From an uncultured Bacillota bacterium (GTDB taxonomy: Bacteria; Bacillota_I; Bacilli_A; Erysipelotrichales; Erysipelotrichaceae): a stretch of DNA of 57,264 nt. Location of the stretch: the NCBI GenBank assembly GCA_949290085.1, contig CASEQH010000002.1:1-57264 (forward strand), written 5' to 3'. A model generated the notes under the pieces. It made no database searches. It was not told the origin of the DNA and worked only from the letters and a program-made list of their open reading frames with translations. This document shows positions 45,872-55,010 of this stretch, piece after piece (within the stretch, counting starts at the first letter, position 1; each line of letters opens with the position of its first letter). The position numbers were made by a program, and so were the translations under genes.

Positions 45872-46432
45872 TTGAAGGGGATAAGATTATACGTTTGGCT
45901 TATGGGCACTAATATGTTCATAAGTGCTTTTACATTTGGGGGAGGATATATTGTCGTGCCTATGGTACGACAATTTTTCGTAGCTAAAAAGAAACTATTT
46001 AGTGAAGAAGAGCTCATTGATATGGCAGCAGTAGCTCAATCAACACCCGGTGCAATAGCTATTAACTTAGCGGCTTTGGCTGCTTATAGAGTAGCTGGTA
46101 AGGTTGGTGCCATCATCAGTGTCGTTTCAGCCATAATGCCACCACTAATCATCTTATCTATCATCTCTGCCTTTTATAATATCTTTATCACTAATCCTAT
46201 AATAGTAGCGATACTAAAAGGCATGGAAGCAGGTGTAGCAGCCTTAATGGTCGATTTAATTATTGATATGTGTGCAGTGATATTAAAAAAGAAGTCCTTA
46301 CTATTATCACTCATGATACCGGTATCCTTTATTTGTAACTACATCTTAAATATCAATGTCGTTTTGATACTCGTATGTTCAAGCTTAATTTGCATCATCC
46401 ATGTTCTATATAAAAGAGGTATGGCACAATGA
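45872..46432 (+). CDS. Chromate-transporter (CHR) family protein, N-terminal half
   Basis: A 186-residue membrane protein, the second CHR pair in the window. It appears to start with TTG 45872, five bases after AGAGGT; the next ATG (45902) would remove the start of helix 1 that its paralogue keeps. Motifs are FTFGGGYIVVPMVRQFFV and VAQSTPGAIAINLAALAAYR. It overlaps its partner by four bases. Confidence 0.86.
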   Translation: MKGIRLYVWLMGTNMFISAFTFGGGYIVVPMVRQFFVAKKKLFSEEELIDMAAVAQSTPGAIAINLAALAAYRVAGKVGAIISVVSAIMPPLIILSIISAFYNIFITNPIIVAILKGMEAGVAALMVDLIIDMCAVILKKKSLLLSLMIPVSFICNYILNINVVLILVCSSLICIIHVLYKRGMAQ

Positions 46433-46986
46433 CTGTCATCTGGATATTATTTTTAGTTTTCTTAAAGATAGGTCTTTTTAGCATTGGTGGAGGCTATGCC
46501 ATCATCCCGATGATACAAGAAGAAGTGGTGGAGAAATTCGCTTGGATTTCTGAAAAGACCTTTACAGATATCATCACTATCTCGCAAATGACGCCAGGAC
46601 CCTTAGCCGTCAATACATCAACATTTGTAGGATTACAAGTTGGCGGAATATTAGGAGCTATTGCTGCTACTGTCGGTTGTATATTATGCGGTGTCATCAT
46701 TTCTATCGCCTTATATAAGTTCTTTCAAACTTATCAAAATTCTGAATATGTCCTAGAAGTATTAAATGGTCTAAAGTCTGCCTCCCTTGGCTTAATCATC
46801 TCGGCTGCAGCTACCATTATTCTTCTAGCCTTTTATGGTACCAGCGAGGTAAGCAATTATCTATCTTTTAATTACATAGCATTAATAATCTTTGCACTAT
46901 CATTTATCATTGTTAGAAAGTGGAAAGTCAATCCCATCTCAATCATTATCTTAAGCGGCATTTTAGGCTTTGTCTTTTATTCCTAA
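46429..46986 (+). CDS. Chromate-transporter (CHR) family protein, C-terminal half
   Basis: A 185-residue partner of the gene before it, with FLKIGLFSIGGGYAIIPMI and the standard MTPGPLAVNTSTFVG motif. Unlike the pair at 29251-30365, its Pro-Gly-Pro signature is complete. The pair together would make one ten-helix transporter. Confidence 0.87.
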   Translation: MTVIWILFLVFLKIGLFSIGGGYAIIPMIQEEVVEKFAWISEKTFTDIITISQMTPGPLAVNTSTFVGLQVGGILGAIAATVGCILCGVIISIALYKFFQTYQNSEYVLEVLNGLKSASLGLIISAAATIILLAFYGTSEVSNYLSFNYIALIIFALSFIIVRKWKVNPISIIILSGILGFVFYS

Positions 46987-46990
46987 AATA

Positions 46991-47018
46991 TTCACCATGC
47001 ATAAATAACTGTGATAAT
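46991..47018 (+). promoter_or_regulatory. Possible promoter of tRNA-Leu
   Basis: TTCACC (46991-46996) and GATAAT (47013-47018) with a 16-base spacer lie about 18 bases before the tRNA. Confidence 0.4.
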
Positions 47019-47036
47019 ATTATTATGTTACAAAAA

Positions 47037-47123
47037 GCGCGAGTGGTGAAATTGGTAGACTCGCTAGATTCAGGTTCTAGTGCTGTAAAAGGCGTGCGGG
47101 TTCAAGTCCCGCCTCGCGCACCA
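47037..47123 (+). tRNA. tRNA-Leu (anticodon CAG), CCA encoded
   Basis: The 7-bp acceptor stem GCGCGAG (47037-47043) pairs with CTCGCGC (47113-47119), followed by discriminator A and encoded CCA. The anticodon stem is CTAGA/TCTAG around the loop TTCAGGT, giving anticodon CAG. A variable arm (GCTGTAAAAGGCGTG region) and the T-arm CGGGTTCAAGTCCCG complete a class II tRNA, as expected for leucine. Confidence 0.95.
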
Positions 47124-47135
47124 TATATTGAAATT

Positions 47136-47157
47136 AAGGTCTCTAGTGAGACCTTTT
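47136..47157 (+). terminator. Terminator of the tRNA
   Basis: An 8-bp perfect stem AAGGTCTC / GAGACCTT with loop TAGT, followed by TT and AT-rich DNA. Confidence 0.75.
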
Positions 47158-47189
47158 AATAAAGATGGGTATAGATTAATAATTCTTAA

Positions 47190-48053
47190 TTATTTGGAAA
47201 TTTTAGAAGGTTGATAAGCCATAGTCAAAAAAGCTATAAAAATCATAATCATGCCTATGATGCTTGGCATTGTCAGGTTTGCTTGAAATAATATGACATC
47301 CCAGATATTTGATAAGGCTGGTTCGAGAATACTCAAAAATGCCGCTTTTGTTGCTCCTAGCTTGCGTATGCCTAGGGTCATGAATATTGTTCCTAAAAGG
47401 TCGGTAATGATACCACCGGCTATCATGCATAGATATACTTGAGGTATTCTAACTATGATAAGTTGTTCACTGAATAACGCAATTACAATTGCGGTTAAAA
47501 CTCCAAATAAAGAATTGTAGAAAAAGAGTTTAAAAGGTCCTATTTGAGTCATCGCACTATGAGCCTGTCCAAAAACATAGATAGCAAATGTAAAGGCTGA
47601 AGCCAGTGCTAGAATAGTTCCAAAGAAGTTCATGCTTCCACCTGTATTAGACAGTATTAAGCCCATTACCATTAATGCTGATGCCAGGCATACACTAGTA
47701 CTAACTTTTTCCCGATATAATATAATACCGGCAATAGTAACAATTATAGGATATGCATAGTGACAAAGCGATGTTGATCCCACTGACATCTCCGTAACTG
47801 CCAAAGATATTAGCCAGATGGTTATCGAAGTTCCCATGCTTCCATAAAAAAGTGAAGCTTTTAACTGTTTAGATGTCATTTTAAAATTTTCTTTTTTTAA
47901 GGCCAAGAATATTCCCATTGCAATGCAGGCGCTGCTTAAGCGAATTATAGTGAGCATCAGACTGTTAATACTATAATCAGATACTAGTGCAGTCCAAACC
48001 CCAGTAAATGAAAAGCATATGCCAGATAGAATCATCAATAATACACCCATCAT
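47190..48053 (-). CDS. EamA/DMT-family transporter
   Basis: A ten-helix drug/metabolite exporter of 287 residues, with two EamA repeats (residues 1-135 and 145-280). Segments such as MILSGICFSFTGVWTALVS, HYAYPIIVTIAGIILYREK and LGATKAAFLSILEPALSN are typical. It lies ten bases downstream of a broken paralogue, whose stop codon runs straight into the GGGAGG ribosome binding site. Substrate unknown, possibly an amino acid or small metabolite. Confidence 0.9.
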   Translation of the reverse strand: MMGVLLMILSGICFSFTGVWTALVSDYSINSLMLTIIRLSSACIAMGIFLALKKENFKMTSKQLKASLFYGSMGTSITIWLISLAVTEMSVGSTSLCHYAYPIIVTIAGIILYREKVSTSVCLASALMVMGLILSNTGGSMNFFGTILALASAFTFAIYVFGQAHSAMTQIGPFKLFFYNSLFGVLTAIVIALFSEQLIIVRIPQVYLCMIAGGIITDLLGTIFMTLGIRKLGATKAAFLSILEPALSNIWDVILFQANLTMPSIIGMIMIFIAFLTMAYQPSKISK

Positions 48054-48062
48054 ACATCCTCC

Positions 48063-48883
48063 CTAGATAATTTTTCTTGGCTGGTCAAAGACCATAGTTA
48101 TAAAACAAGCGAAAATAAGAGCTATATCTAGCAGACTTGTCAGATTGAATTTTGTACCAAAAAAATAAGATATCCCAAACGAAAGATAAACCTGGCTCTA
48201 GTACGCTCAAGAAAGCGGCTTTACTGGCTCCTACCTTGCGAACGCCCATAAACATAAAAACATGAGTTCTAATATCGGTTACAAACATAAATTTCCCAGT
48301 TACTGTCGCAATGACGATAGCTGCTATAAATCCAAAGAGGGAATTATAGAAAAATAGCTTTAGAGGTTCAACTTCAATCATCAGGCTATGTTCTTGACCG
48401 AAGACATAAAGACCGAAAGTTATTGCTGATCCCAAACCTAGAAAGATACCGTATAAAGTCATTGCCCCACCGCTATTGCATAGGAATAATCCGCTGAGCA
48501 TAAATAATGAGGCGAGTATTTTTAACCTTCCGAACCTTTCTTTATACAGTACTAGCGATGCTAATGAAACAAGTATTGGATAGGCATAATTGCACATGGT
48601 CGCAAATCCTAAAGACATCCGCTGTACCGCCATTGACATAAGACATATAGTTAATGCCGTGCCAGAAATTCCAAATACAATACAAGCGCCAGTTTGTTTT
48701 TTTAGTTAGAGACATATCCGGTTTCTTAAATAACAATATAGTGCCTGAAACTAAAACGGAATAGGTGAGACGAATTACTGTAAGCATAATATCACTAACT
48801 GATGAATTGCCTACAAAAGCAGTCCAGGTTCCTTTGAATGAATAACATATTCCAGAGATAATCATAAACAAAATGCCCAAAAT
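48063..48883 (-). pseudogene. EamA/DMT-family transporter paralogue, frameshifted
   Basis: Close homologue of the intact gene downstream, in several frames. The first part (MIISGICYSFKGTW to DMSLTKK) is cut by an extra A in an A-run at about 48700-48706. The next frame resumes QTGACIVFGISGTA and then CNYAYPILVSLASLVLYKE. Near KFMFVTDIRTHVFMF about 20 residues found in the paralogue are missing. A last frameshift near 48160 hides the end, which should read FGTKFNLTSLLDIALIFACF and stop at 48063. At least three lesions make a sequencing error an unlikely sole cause. Confidence 0.85.
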
Positions 48884-48902
48884 AATACCCCCAAACGGAT
48901 AG

Positions 48903-48931
48903 TTGCACTTCGTTTTATATTGTTTTAAAAT
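48903..48931 (+). promoter_or_regulatory. Promoter giving a probable leaderless mRNA for the TetR gene
   Basis: TTGCAC (48903-48908), a 17-base spacer, then TAAAAT (48926-48931). The ATG at 48938 begins exactly six bases after the -10. There is no ribosome binding site. Confidence 0.65.
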
Positions 48932-48937
48932 GATGAT

Positions 48938-49561
48938 ATGAAAGCGGATACAAACAAACTCTTGACCATTGATCATTTTAAACTGGCACTTTTTGATTTA
49001 TTGTCTAAAGAAGACATCGATAATATTGGAATCAATGACTTATGTCGCAGAGCCGGTTACTCTAAGCAGACATTTTACCGATACTTTGAGAATAAAACCG
49101 ATTTTATTAATCAATTAATTTCTGATGAGATAGTTCTTTATCAGGAAATTATTGAGCAAACGGTCAAGTCTTTTGGTGGAAGTATTAGAACTGATGAAGA
49201 TATTAAGAAAATCAGAATGGCAACCTTTAATCACATATATAAAAGACGCATTTATTATAAGAATTTATTTAAGTATGCCTGCTTTAGAGATTTCAGAATT
49301 GCTTTGGTAGAATTTTTAAAACAGAATGATAAGTTGCCAATATTTACATTTGCAAATAATGCAGTGAGCAATATCGATTACTTGAACTATGTCTGTTCTT
49401 ATTTTCATTATGGAACCATTGATTTTTGGGTAAATGAAAATTTCGCTCACTCGGTTGAAGAGATTGTCGATATTTTTTACCAGACTTTAAAAGGCATTGG
49501 CTTTGTTTCTTTAAATGCCTTGGGTATAAATTATGATAATATCCATAAAAACAGATGCTAG
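48938..49561 (+). CDS. TetR/AcrR-family transcriptional regulator
   Basis: A 207-residue regulator. The N-terminal helix-turn-helix reads IDNIGINDLCRRAGYSKQTF followed by YRYFENKTDFINQL. The C-terminal ligand domain resembles the TetR_C (DhaS-like) type (YKNLFKYACFRDF, DFWVNENFAHSVEEIVDIF). It is divergent from the EamA genes, which it probably controls. Likely translated from a leaderless mRNA. Confidence 0.9.
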   Translation: MKADTNKLLTIDHFKLALFDLLSKEDIDNIGINDLCRRAGYSKQTFYRYFENKTDFINQLISDEIVLYQEIIEQTVKSFGGSIRTDEDIKKIRMATFNHIYKRRIYYKNLFKYACFRDFRIALVEFLKQNDKLPIFTFANNAVSNIDYLNYVCSYFHYGTIDFWVNENFAHSVEEIVDIFYQTLKGIGFVSLNALGINYDNIHKNRC

Positions 49562-49572
49562 TATCTGTTTTT
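49547..49572. terminator. Shared bidirectional terminator between tetR and the APC permease
   Basis: A 10-bp perfect stem AAAAACAGAT / ATCTGTTTTT with a 6-base loop. Read either way it ends in a T-run, and it lies at the meeting point of two convergent genes. Confidence 0.8.
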
Positions 49573-50992
49573 ATATTTCATGAACTGAATTAGGGACAAC
49601 CCTTTTTTTGTTTTGCCAAAACTTAAAGCCGTAGAATAGCATGCCTAAAACAATCCAAGCCATCGATGACCAAAAGCCGATGTCGCCCATATATCCAGGA
49701 AAAATTGGAACAATGCAATTCAAAACCATGAATCCGCAAAATAAAGTTGAAATGATTGCGATGCCTATTCCACCTTTAAGTTTATAAGGCCTCTCCATGT
49801 CAGGTTCCTTGATTCGCAATTTGATAAAACAAAGACAAGCTATCATCCATCCTACAGCAAAACCGAAAGAACCTATAGTTGATAAGACATCGACAACACC
49901 CATGCCTAGGAATGGACCAATAAGCATAATTACGGCACAAAAAACATTAGCGACATATGGCGTATCTTTTTTGTCAACCTTGGCAAATACGCTTGGAATA
50001 AGATTGTTACGCCCTAAACTCATCATTAAACGCGAGCTAGCGACATAAAATGAATTCCATGTAGTAAATAGGCCTGCAGCTGCACCAATAATAGTAATCC
50101 AGTACATTACTGTTCCAAAAAAGCCAGGATATAATTCAATCATCAAATTAGATAATACTGGAATATCTAATGAAATCAAGGAAAGCCAAGGATACGAACC
50201 AGCAGAGCTTAATATTATTAATAGATAGAAAACACCAGCTGCTACAACTGTTGATGCGACGATTTTCCCCATTTTATGTTTATCTACGCCTTTTGCATCT
50301 TCGATAGATTGTGGTATCGTATCAAAACCAGAAAAATACATTGGTGTTAAAGCACAAACGCATATAATGCCCGTTATAATACTGTTGTGTGGCTTGTCTT
50401 CCATTATTTCATAAACCGGAAGCAAGTTGGAGGAGTCGAATTTTATTGCGGTAACAACGATGCAAATAAAAGCAGAGACAATTAAAACAATTGTAAGGAT
50501 ATTTTGGAAACTAGATATGGCTTTAGTTCCACTCCTGTTTATTAACACAATTCCGATGCCGATGATTAGGCTGACTATGACAGGATATAAGCGGATATCG
50601 TAGCCTGCAAAATTATATAGTATCGGTCCGCTATTTAATCCAGGAATGATGTGAGCCAATATTTCTGTTATGGATACAGTCTCAAAAGGTAGTATTCCTG
50701 CATAAGCCAACAGTAAAAACCAGCCAACAACAAATGAAACTGTGTCGCCAAAAGCTCTTTTGCCATAGGCGACAGCTCCACCAGCAATCGGCATGGCTGA
50801 AGCCAGTTCGGCAAAGATTAAACCTACAAAGATAAAGATAACCATAGAAATAGCAAAGCCTAACGATGACATTATCGGACCTCCACCGGCAATGATTAGA
50901 CGGTGCAGAGTAATTGACCAACCGACGCCAATGATGGCCCCAAATCCTAAAGTAAATAAATCAAAGATGCCAAAACCTTTCTTTTTTTTCAT
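49571..50992 (-). CDS. APC-family amino acid permease
   Basis: A twelve-helix cytoplasmic-membrane importer of 473 residues. The N-terminal FTLGFGAIIGVGWSITLHRL carries the substrate-binding glycines of helix 1, with FAELASAMPIAGGAVAYGKR after it and MSRPF-like MERPYKLKGGIGI near the end. GGGAGGTG precedes the ATG. Substrate not predictable. It lies downstream of the anion symporter and gamma-glutamyltransferase on the same strand but after a terminator. Confidence 0.9.
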   Translation of the reverse strand: MKKKKGFGIFDLFTLGFGAIIGVGWSITLHRLIIAGGGPIMSSLGFAISMVIFIFVGLIFAELASAMPIAGGAVAYGKRAFGDTVSFVVGWFLLLAYAGILPFETVSITEILAHIIPGLNSGPILYNFAGYDIRLYPVIVSLIIGIGIVLINRSGTKAISSFQNILTIVLIVSAFICIVVTAIKFDSSNLLPVYEIMEDKPHNSIITGIICVCALTPMYFSGFDTIPQSIEDAKGVDKHKMGKIVASTVVAAGVFYLLIILSSAGSYPWLSLISLDIPVLSNLMIELYPGFFGTVMYWITIIGAAAGLFTTWNSFYVASSRLMMSLGRNNLIPSVFAKVDKKDTPYVANVFCAVIMLIGPFLGMGVVDVLSTIGSFGFAVGWMIACLCFIKLRIKEPDMERPYKLKGGIGIAIISTLFCGFMVLNCIVPIFPGYMGDIGFWSSMAWIVLGMLFYGFKFWQNKKRVVPNSVHEI

Positions 50993-51026
50993 ATTTTCAC
51001 CTCCCTTGGTGTGCTAAAAAGGTCTA

Positions 51027-51060
51027 ACAAAAACACAGGCAAAAAACCATGTGTTTTTGT
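51027..51060 (-). terminator. Terminator of the DASS symporter gene
   Basis: On the minus strand ACAAAAACACATGG and GCCTGTGTTTTTGT form an imperfect stem ending in a T-rich run, about 40 bases after the stop. Confidence 0.65.
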
Positions 51061-51100
51061 GTATGATAAATGATTTTCAAAGATTTAAAGTATTAGTAAT

Positions 51101-52513
51101 TTAGCACATTCCAAGCATAGACCAGAACGGTACTGAAGCTAAGAACGCCACAAGATTGATTATCATAAAGGCGATATCAGCCTTGAGAAAATACTTTTCA
51201 TCAATATTCTCTTCTCCACCACAGGCCCCATAACAAATAAGGATGTTGGAATGCGTATATAATGGATAGAAAATAACTGATGATCCATAAATTACAACGC
51301 AAGCTATCCAAGGGTCCATGCCTAAGCTAACAGCTAGTGGATAAATGATAGCGACCATTAAAGTATTTGTTGCGGTTTGAGCAACGAATAGACGCACAAC
51401 ATAAGTAAGAATACAAATAACAGCAACAAATAGATATGGATTTGTTAAAGTAGCTGCAATTGGCTCAAGGACTGAACCTAACCAAACATCAATGCCGACA
51501 GTTGAGAAGACATTAGAGAATCCAAGAGTTGAACCGATAAATACTACTAATGGCCACAGGCTACTAGAGACAAATTCTTCTTTGCCGATTACTTTAGTAA
51601 AAGTTAAAACTGTCATACCCAAAATGCATACTACTACGGCACCTATGCCAGTTGTGCTTTCTAAGATAAACATGATTAGACAGCATGCCATGACAACGGC
51701 AGTGATAATTTCATTGCGACTTAATTTTCCAATGGCCTTGAATTGTTCGGCAATATATTCTTTTGAAAGCTCTTTTATATTTGGCTCCTTATATGTATAT
51801 TTAGTAAAAAGATACATTCCGACAATAACAATAATAGCCCATGGTAAACTACGAATAAGCCAAGTAATCCATGTATAAGTCGCTTGAGTATCAGCTGGCA
51901 AAAGACCTAAGACCATATATCCTTGGAAAGATGCATTGACATAAACATTACCGGTAATGTTAAAACCAATCCATAATGCCATAAGTAGTCCGAAGCGGCC
52001 TGCACCTCTTTTAGCTAGACCCAATTCATCGGAAATGCCTAATACCAAGGCTCCCATGATAGCACATTTTGCCGAAGTCGAAGGAATCAGTGGTGCGATG
52101 ATGATACCCATTATGACAATTGAGAGCAATTGTCCAGCATATGTCGGTTTAAAGAATTTTAAAGAATAAAGCGATAGACGTTTTAATAGTCCGCTCTTTT
52201 TAACAGCTGCTCCCAAGCCCATAGTAGCAACTATAAGCCAGAAAGTAGACCCTGCAAAACCAGAAAATGCAGTATTAAAACTAACAGCTCCGCTGACAAA
52301 CCATAAAGCACCCATGGCCATGGTTACCATGTATTCGCCAACCAAGCCGAGCATTAAATTGATAATACCCCATACAAATATTCCGAGTACAATCAAACCT
52401 TCTTTAGTCAATAATCCGCTTGGTTCAATAAATAAAGCGATATAAAGACCCAAGACTATCGAAATGACTTCTATGACATATTTTACTGTCATATTATTTT
52501 TTTTAGCTGTCAT
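51101..52513 (-). CDS. DASS/SLC13-family sodium:anion symporter
   Basis: A 470-residue membrane protein of the divalent anion:Na+ symporter family (CitT/SdcS-like). The two substrate/sodium motifs are APLIPSTSAKCAIMGALVLG and FVAQTATNTLMVAIIYPLAV. It has about 11-12 membrane segments. It probably imports a di- or tricarboxylate, but tartrate, sulfate or similar anions are possible. It lies after the gamma-glutamyltransferase on the same strand. Confidence 0.88.
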   Translation of the reverse strand: MTAKKNNMTVKYVIEVISIVLGLYIALFIEPSGLLTKEGLIVLGIFVWGIINLMLGLVGEYMVTMAMGALWFVSGAVSFNTAFSGFAGSTFWLIVATMGLGAAVKKSGLLKRLSLYSLKFFKPTYAGQLLSIVIMGIIIAPLIPSTSAKCAIMGALVLGISDELGLAKRGAGRFGLLMALWIGFNITGNVYVNASFQGYMVLGLLPADTQATYTWITWLIRSLPWAIIVIVGMYLFTKYTYKEPNIKELSKEYIAEQFKAIGKLSRNEIITAVVMACCLIMFILESTTGIGAVVVCILGMTVLTFTKVIGKEEFVSSSLWPLVVFIGSTLGFSNVFSTVGIDVWLGSVLEPIAATLTNPYLFVAVICILTYVVRLFVAQTATNTLMVAIIYPLAVSLGMDPWIACVVIYGSSVIFYPLYTHSNILICYGACGGEENIDEKYFLKADIAFMIINLVAFLASVPFWSMLGMC

Positions 52514-52534
52514 ATTTATACCTTCCTAATAAGC

Positions 52535-52558
52535 AAATAGGGCACAGCGGCCCTATTT
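52535..52558 (-). terminator. Hairpin after the gamma-glutamyltransferase gene
   Basis: A 9-bp perfect stem AAATAGGGC / GCCCTATTT with a 6-base loop lies 13 bases past the GGT stop and before the symporter start. It probably ends or weakens GGT transcription. Confidence 0.65.
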
Positions 52559-52570
52559 TTAATGATTAAA

Positions 52571-54217
52571 TTATAGGCCGATAATACATCCATCGCCACG
52601 CGGATCAGTGCCGCCGACTAAGGTATTTTCATCGGTTAACAGAATAATTTGGCCTCGGCCAAATGGACGATCACAATAAGCTCCTGTATAGGCATCTTGT
52701 AAAGTTAATTGGTGTCCCATGAAAGCAAGTGCTTCTACTGTAGCTGGGTTGAAATGTGATTCCATGTCAAATTTCTTACCAGCACTCCAACAGAAACGTG
52801 GAGCATCAAGGGCATCTTGTGGATTCATATGGAAATCAATCATATTCATAGCTACTTGCATATGGCCTTGCGGTTGCATAAATCCACCCATTACACCAAA
52901 CGGACCGACTGGTTTTCCGTCTTTCATCAAGAATGCTGGTATTATTGTCTGATATGGACGTTTGTGTGGTCCTGCATTGTTTATATGGCCATCTTCGATA
53001 GTAAAAGTTGCACCTCTTGATTGCATTACCAGTCCATATCCAGGGATAGTACACATTGAACCGAATGGGCCAAAACATGATTGAATCATTGAAATCATAT
53101 TTCCTTTTGTATCAGCAGCACAGAAATAGCAAGTATCACATTCATCTGGATTACCAGCTTTAAAATCTTGAGCGATTGTTTCGTCGATGAGAGAACGACG
53201 ATGATTCATATATTTTTCTGATAATAATTTTTCGCAAATGCCTTTTGGCATATAGCCTGGATCGCCGACATATTTCTTAGCATCAGCAAATGCTAACTTA
53301 ATTGCTTCCATTTGTAAATGCTTAGTTCTTGGATCACTGAATGACGTTGGATCAAAATGATATTTATCAAGGATACCCAACGCAATTAGTGCTGTGATAC
53401 CTTGACCATTAGGTGGCAATTCACATATTTCATAGCCATGATATTTTACTCTTAATGGTTCATGCATCACTGGTTCGAATCCCACAAAATCTTCCATTTC
53501 CCATAAGCCGCCGTTTTTGTGTGATTCCGCAACAATCGCTTGAGCTAATTTTCCACCCTTGTATAAAGTGTCTCCATTTGTTTCTACAATCTCTCTTAAC
53601 AGGCGTGCCATATTTGGGTGTTTAACAAGTTGTCCTGGTTCTGGTGTTTTACCGCCTGGGAAGAATTCGTCATCAAAAGTCTTTAGCTGATCTTCTGTCA
53701 AACGATTTTTCATAGAATCACGGCGCCATTTGAAGGAACCTTGAACATAAGGAGTGATTGGATGTCCTTCTTCAGCTGCCTGTATAGCTGGTTCAGCGAC
53801 TTCTGCTAAAGACATGGTTCCAAATTCTTTTAACAGTTTAATCCATCCAGCAAAACATCCTGGGACAGTAGTTGAATCCCATCCGCCAGCAGGAATCTTG
53901 CCCTCATAACCTTTGGATTTAATATATTCTTCTGTTAATTTGTAAGGTGACCAGCCTGAAGAAGACATGCCATGCAATTTGTCTTTAGCCCAAACAATGG
54001 CAAAATTATCACTGCCAAATGTTGTGGCTGCTGGCTCAACTATAGGCAAAATCATTGCCATGGCAACACAGGCATCGATTGCATTGCCGCCTTTTTCTAA
54101 CATCCTTAAGCCAGCTTCAGAAGCTAGTGGGTGAGATGAAGCAACCATGCCATGTTTGGCATAGACACTTCTTCTACGAGAATTAAAATGATAGGAATAC
54201 GGATCGAACTTTAACAT
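52571..54217 (-). CDS. Gamma-glutamyltransferase family protein (YwrD-like)
   Basis: An Ntn-hydrolase of 548 residues from the ATG at 54215-54217, chosen because GAGGTG lies seven bases upstream; an earlier in-frame start has none. There is no signal peptide, so it is cytoplasmic. N-terminal MVASSHPLASEAGLRMLEKG and GNAIDACVAMA are typical. The processing Thr is in CDTCYFCAADTKGNMIS, and the small subunit then has MGGFMQPQGHMQVAMNMIDF and GRGQIILL. It likely hydrolyses gamma-glutamyl compounds. A cre-like site precedes the gene. Confidence 0.9.
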   Translation of the reverse strand: MLKFDPYSYHFNSRRRSVYAKHGMVASSHPLASEAGLRMLEKGGNAIDACVAMAMILPIVEPAATTFGSDNFAIVWAKDKLHGMSSSGWSPYKLTEEYIKSKGYEGKIPAGGWDSTTVPGCFAGWIKLLKEFGTMSLAEVAEPAIQAAEEGHPITPYVQGSFKWRRDSMKNRLTEDQLKTFDDEFFPGGKTPEPGQLVKHPNMARLLREIVETNGDTLYKGGKLAQAIVAESHKNGGLWEMEDFVGFEPVMHEPLRVKYHGYEICELPPNGQGITALIALGILDKYHFDPTSFSDPRTKHLQMEAIKLAFADAKKYVGDPGYMPKGICEKLLSEKYMNHRRSLIDETIAQDFKAGNPDECDTCYFCAADTKGNMISMIQSCFGPFGSMCTIPGYGLVMQSRGATFTIEDGHINNAGPHKRPYQTIIPAFLMKDGKPVGPFGVMGGFMQPQGHMQVAMNMIDFHMNPQDALDAPRFCWSAGKKFDMESHFNPATVEALAFMGHQLTLQDAYTGAYCDRPFGRGQIILLTDENTLVGGTDPRGDGCIIGL

Positions 54218-54262
54218 AAAATCACCTCTTTCGTCTGTATAATTCATATTCCAGAACGCGGT

Positions 54263-54276
54263 TGTTACCGCTTTCA
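54263..54276. promoter_or_regulatory. Candidate cre site (CcpA operator)
   Basis: TGTTACCGCTTTCA matches the classical Bacillus consensus TGWNANCGNTNWCA at every defined position. It lies 46-59 bases before the gamma-glutamyltransferase start, where CcpA could block transcription when sugars are plentiful. Confidence 0.55.
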
Positions 54277-54398
54277 ATTTACAATTCTATATTAGAATAA
54301 TATGCTAAAAAAATAATTGACTTTTTCAGTAAAAAAGTTCCATTTTTAAAAGTTTTTATTGCAGGTATCAGTTTTACTATAAGGCTAATGTAGGAATA

Positions 54399-54488
54399 AT
54401 GTATTCAGCTAGTTTAAGCCTCATTCTAATTGCGATAGTGATGATAACATCATTATTAATTCTAGTTGTCAATAGTCATATCGTCTAA
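54399..54488 (+). CDS. Possible small membrane ORF or permease-end remnant
   Basis: ATG to TAA encodes 29 residues, with a single hydrophobic helix (LSLILIAIVMITSLLILVV). Upstream in the same frame the reading continues (YQFYYKANVGIM...) without a start, and the whole resembles the last helix of sugar-type ABC permeases. It could be a decayed permease end or chance. There is no ribosome binding site. Confidence 0.2.
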   Translation: MYSASLSLILIAIVMITSLLILVVNSHIV

Positions 54489-54981
54489 TTACTGAGTATG
54501 GTTGACGTTCAATCCATCGTACGTTTTAGAATAGCTATTGATATTTATAATTATCAATTATTCGATAAATCATATATTTAGTTATCCATACCGATGATAC
54601 AAACATAGAAAAAAGAGATATAACTATTTATTAAGAATCATACTAAATTCAAATATTGAAAGAAAAGATAAAACACCCCCTAAAACAAGCCATATCTACC
54701 TTGAAGAGATATTCACTGATTTAGAGGGATTATTGAAATATGAGTGAAGTCTAGAGATATCACCCTGAAAGAAATCTAAAAGATGAATTCTTAATTAATA
54801 AAACTAATTACATATTTATATGTGATTAAATCATACATTCCTTGACACTTAATAATAGAAAAAAGTGAAGAAAATCCCTTATTTAAAGGATAATTCTTAA
54901 CTTTTATTATGTATTGATATGTAGTACATATTGATATATTTATCTACTATACAAAGATTTAACAATCATTTAATATTGATT

Positions 54982-55010
54982 TTTACTTGATATGTTAAAG
55001 TGAATAATAA
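54982..55010 (+). promoter_or_regulatory. Candidate promoter of sigI-rsgI
   Basis: TTTACT (54982-54987), 17 bases, then TAATAA (55005-55010), about 57 bases before the sigI start. Confidence 0.35.

Noticed and set aside
46920-47159. Open frame covering the tRNA-Leu
   Set aside because: It overlaps the tRNA and the transporter end in another frame; its tail is only translated tRNA sequence.
54675-54700. ACCCCC as the -35 of a SigI-type autoregulated promoter
   Set aside because: SigI promoters as I recall them need a CGAA -10 at fixed spacing, and none is present; the site is also nearly 390 bases before sigI.
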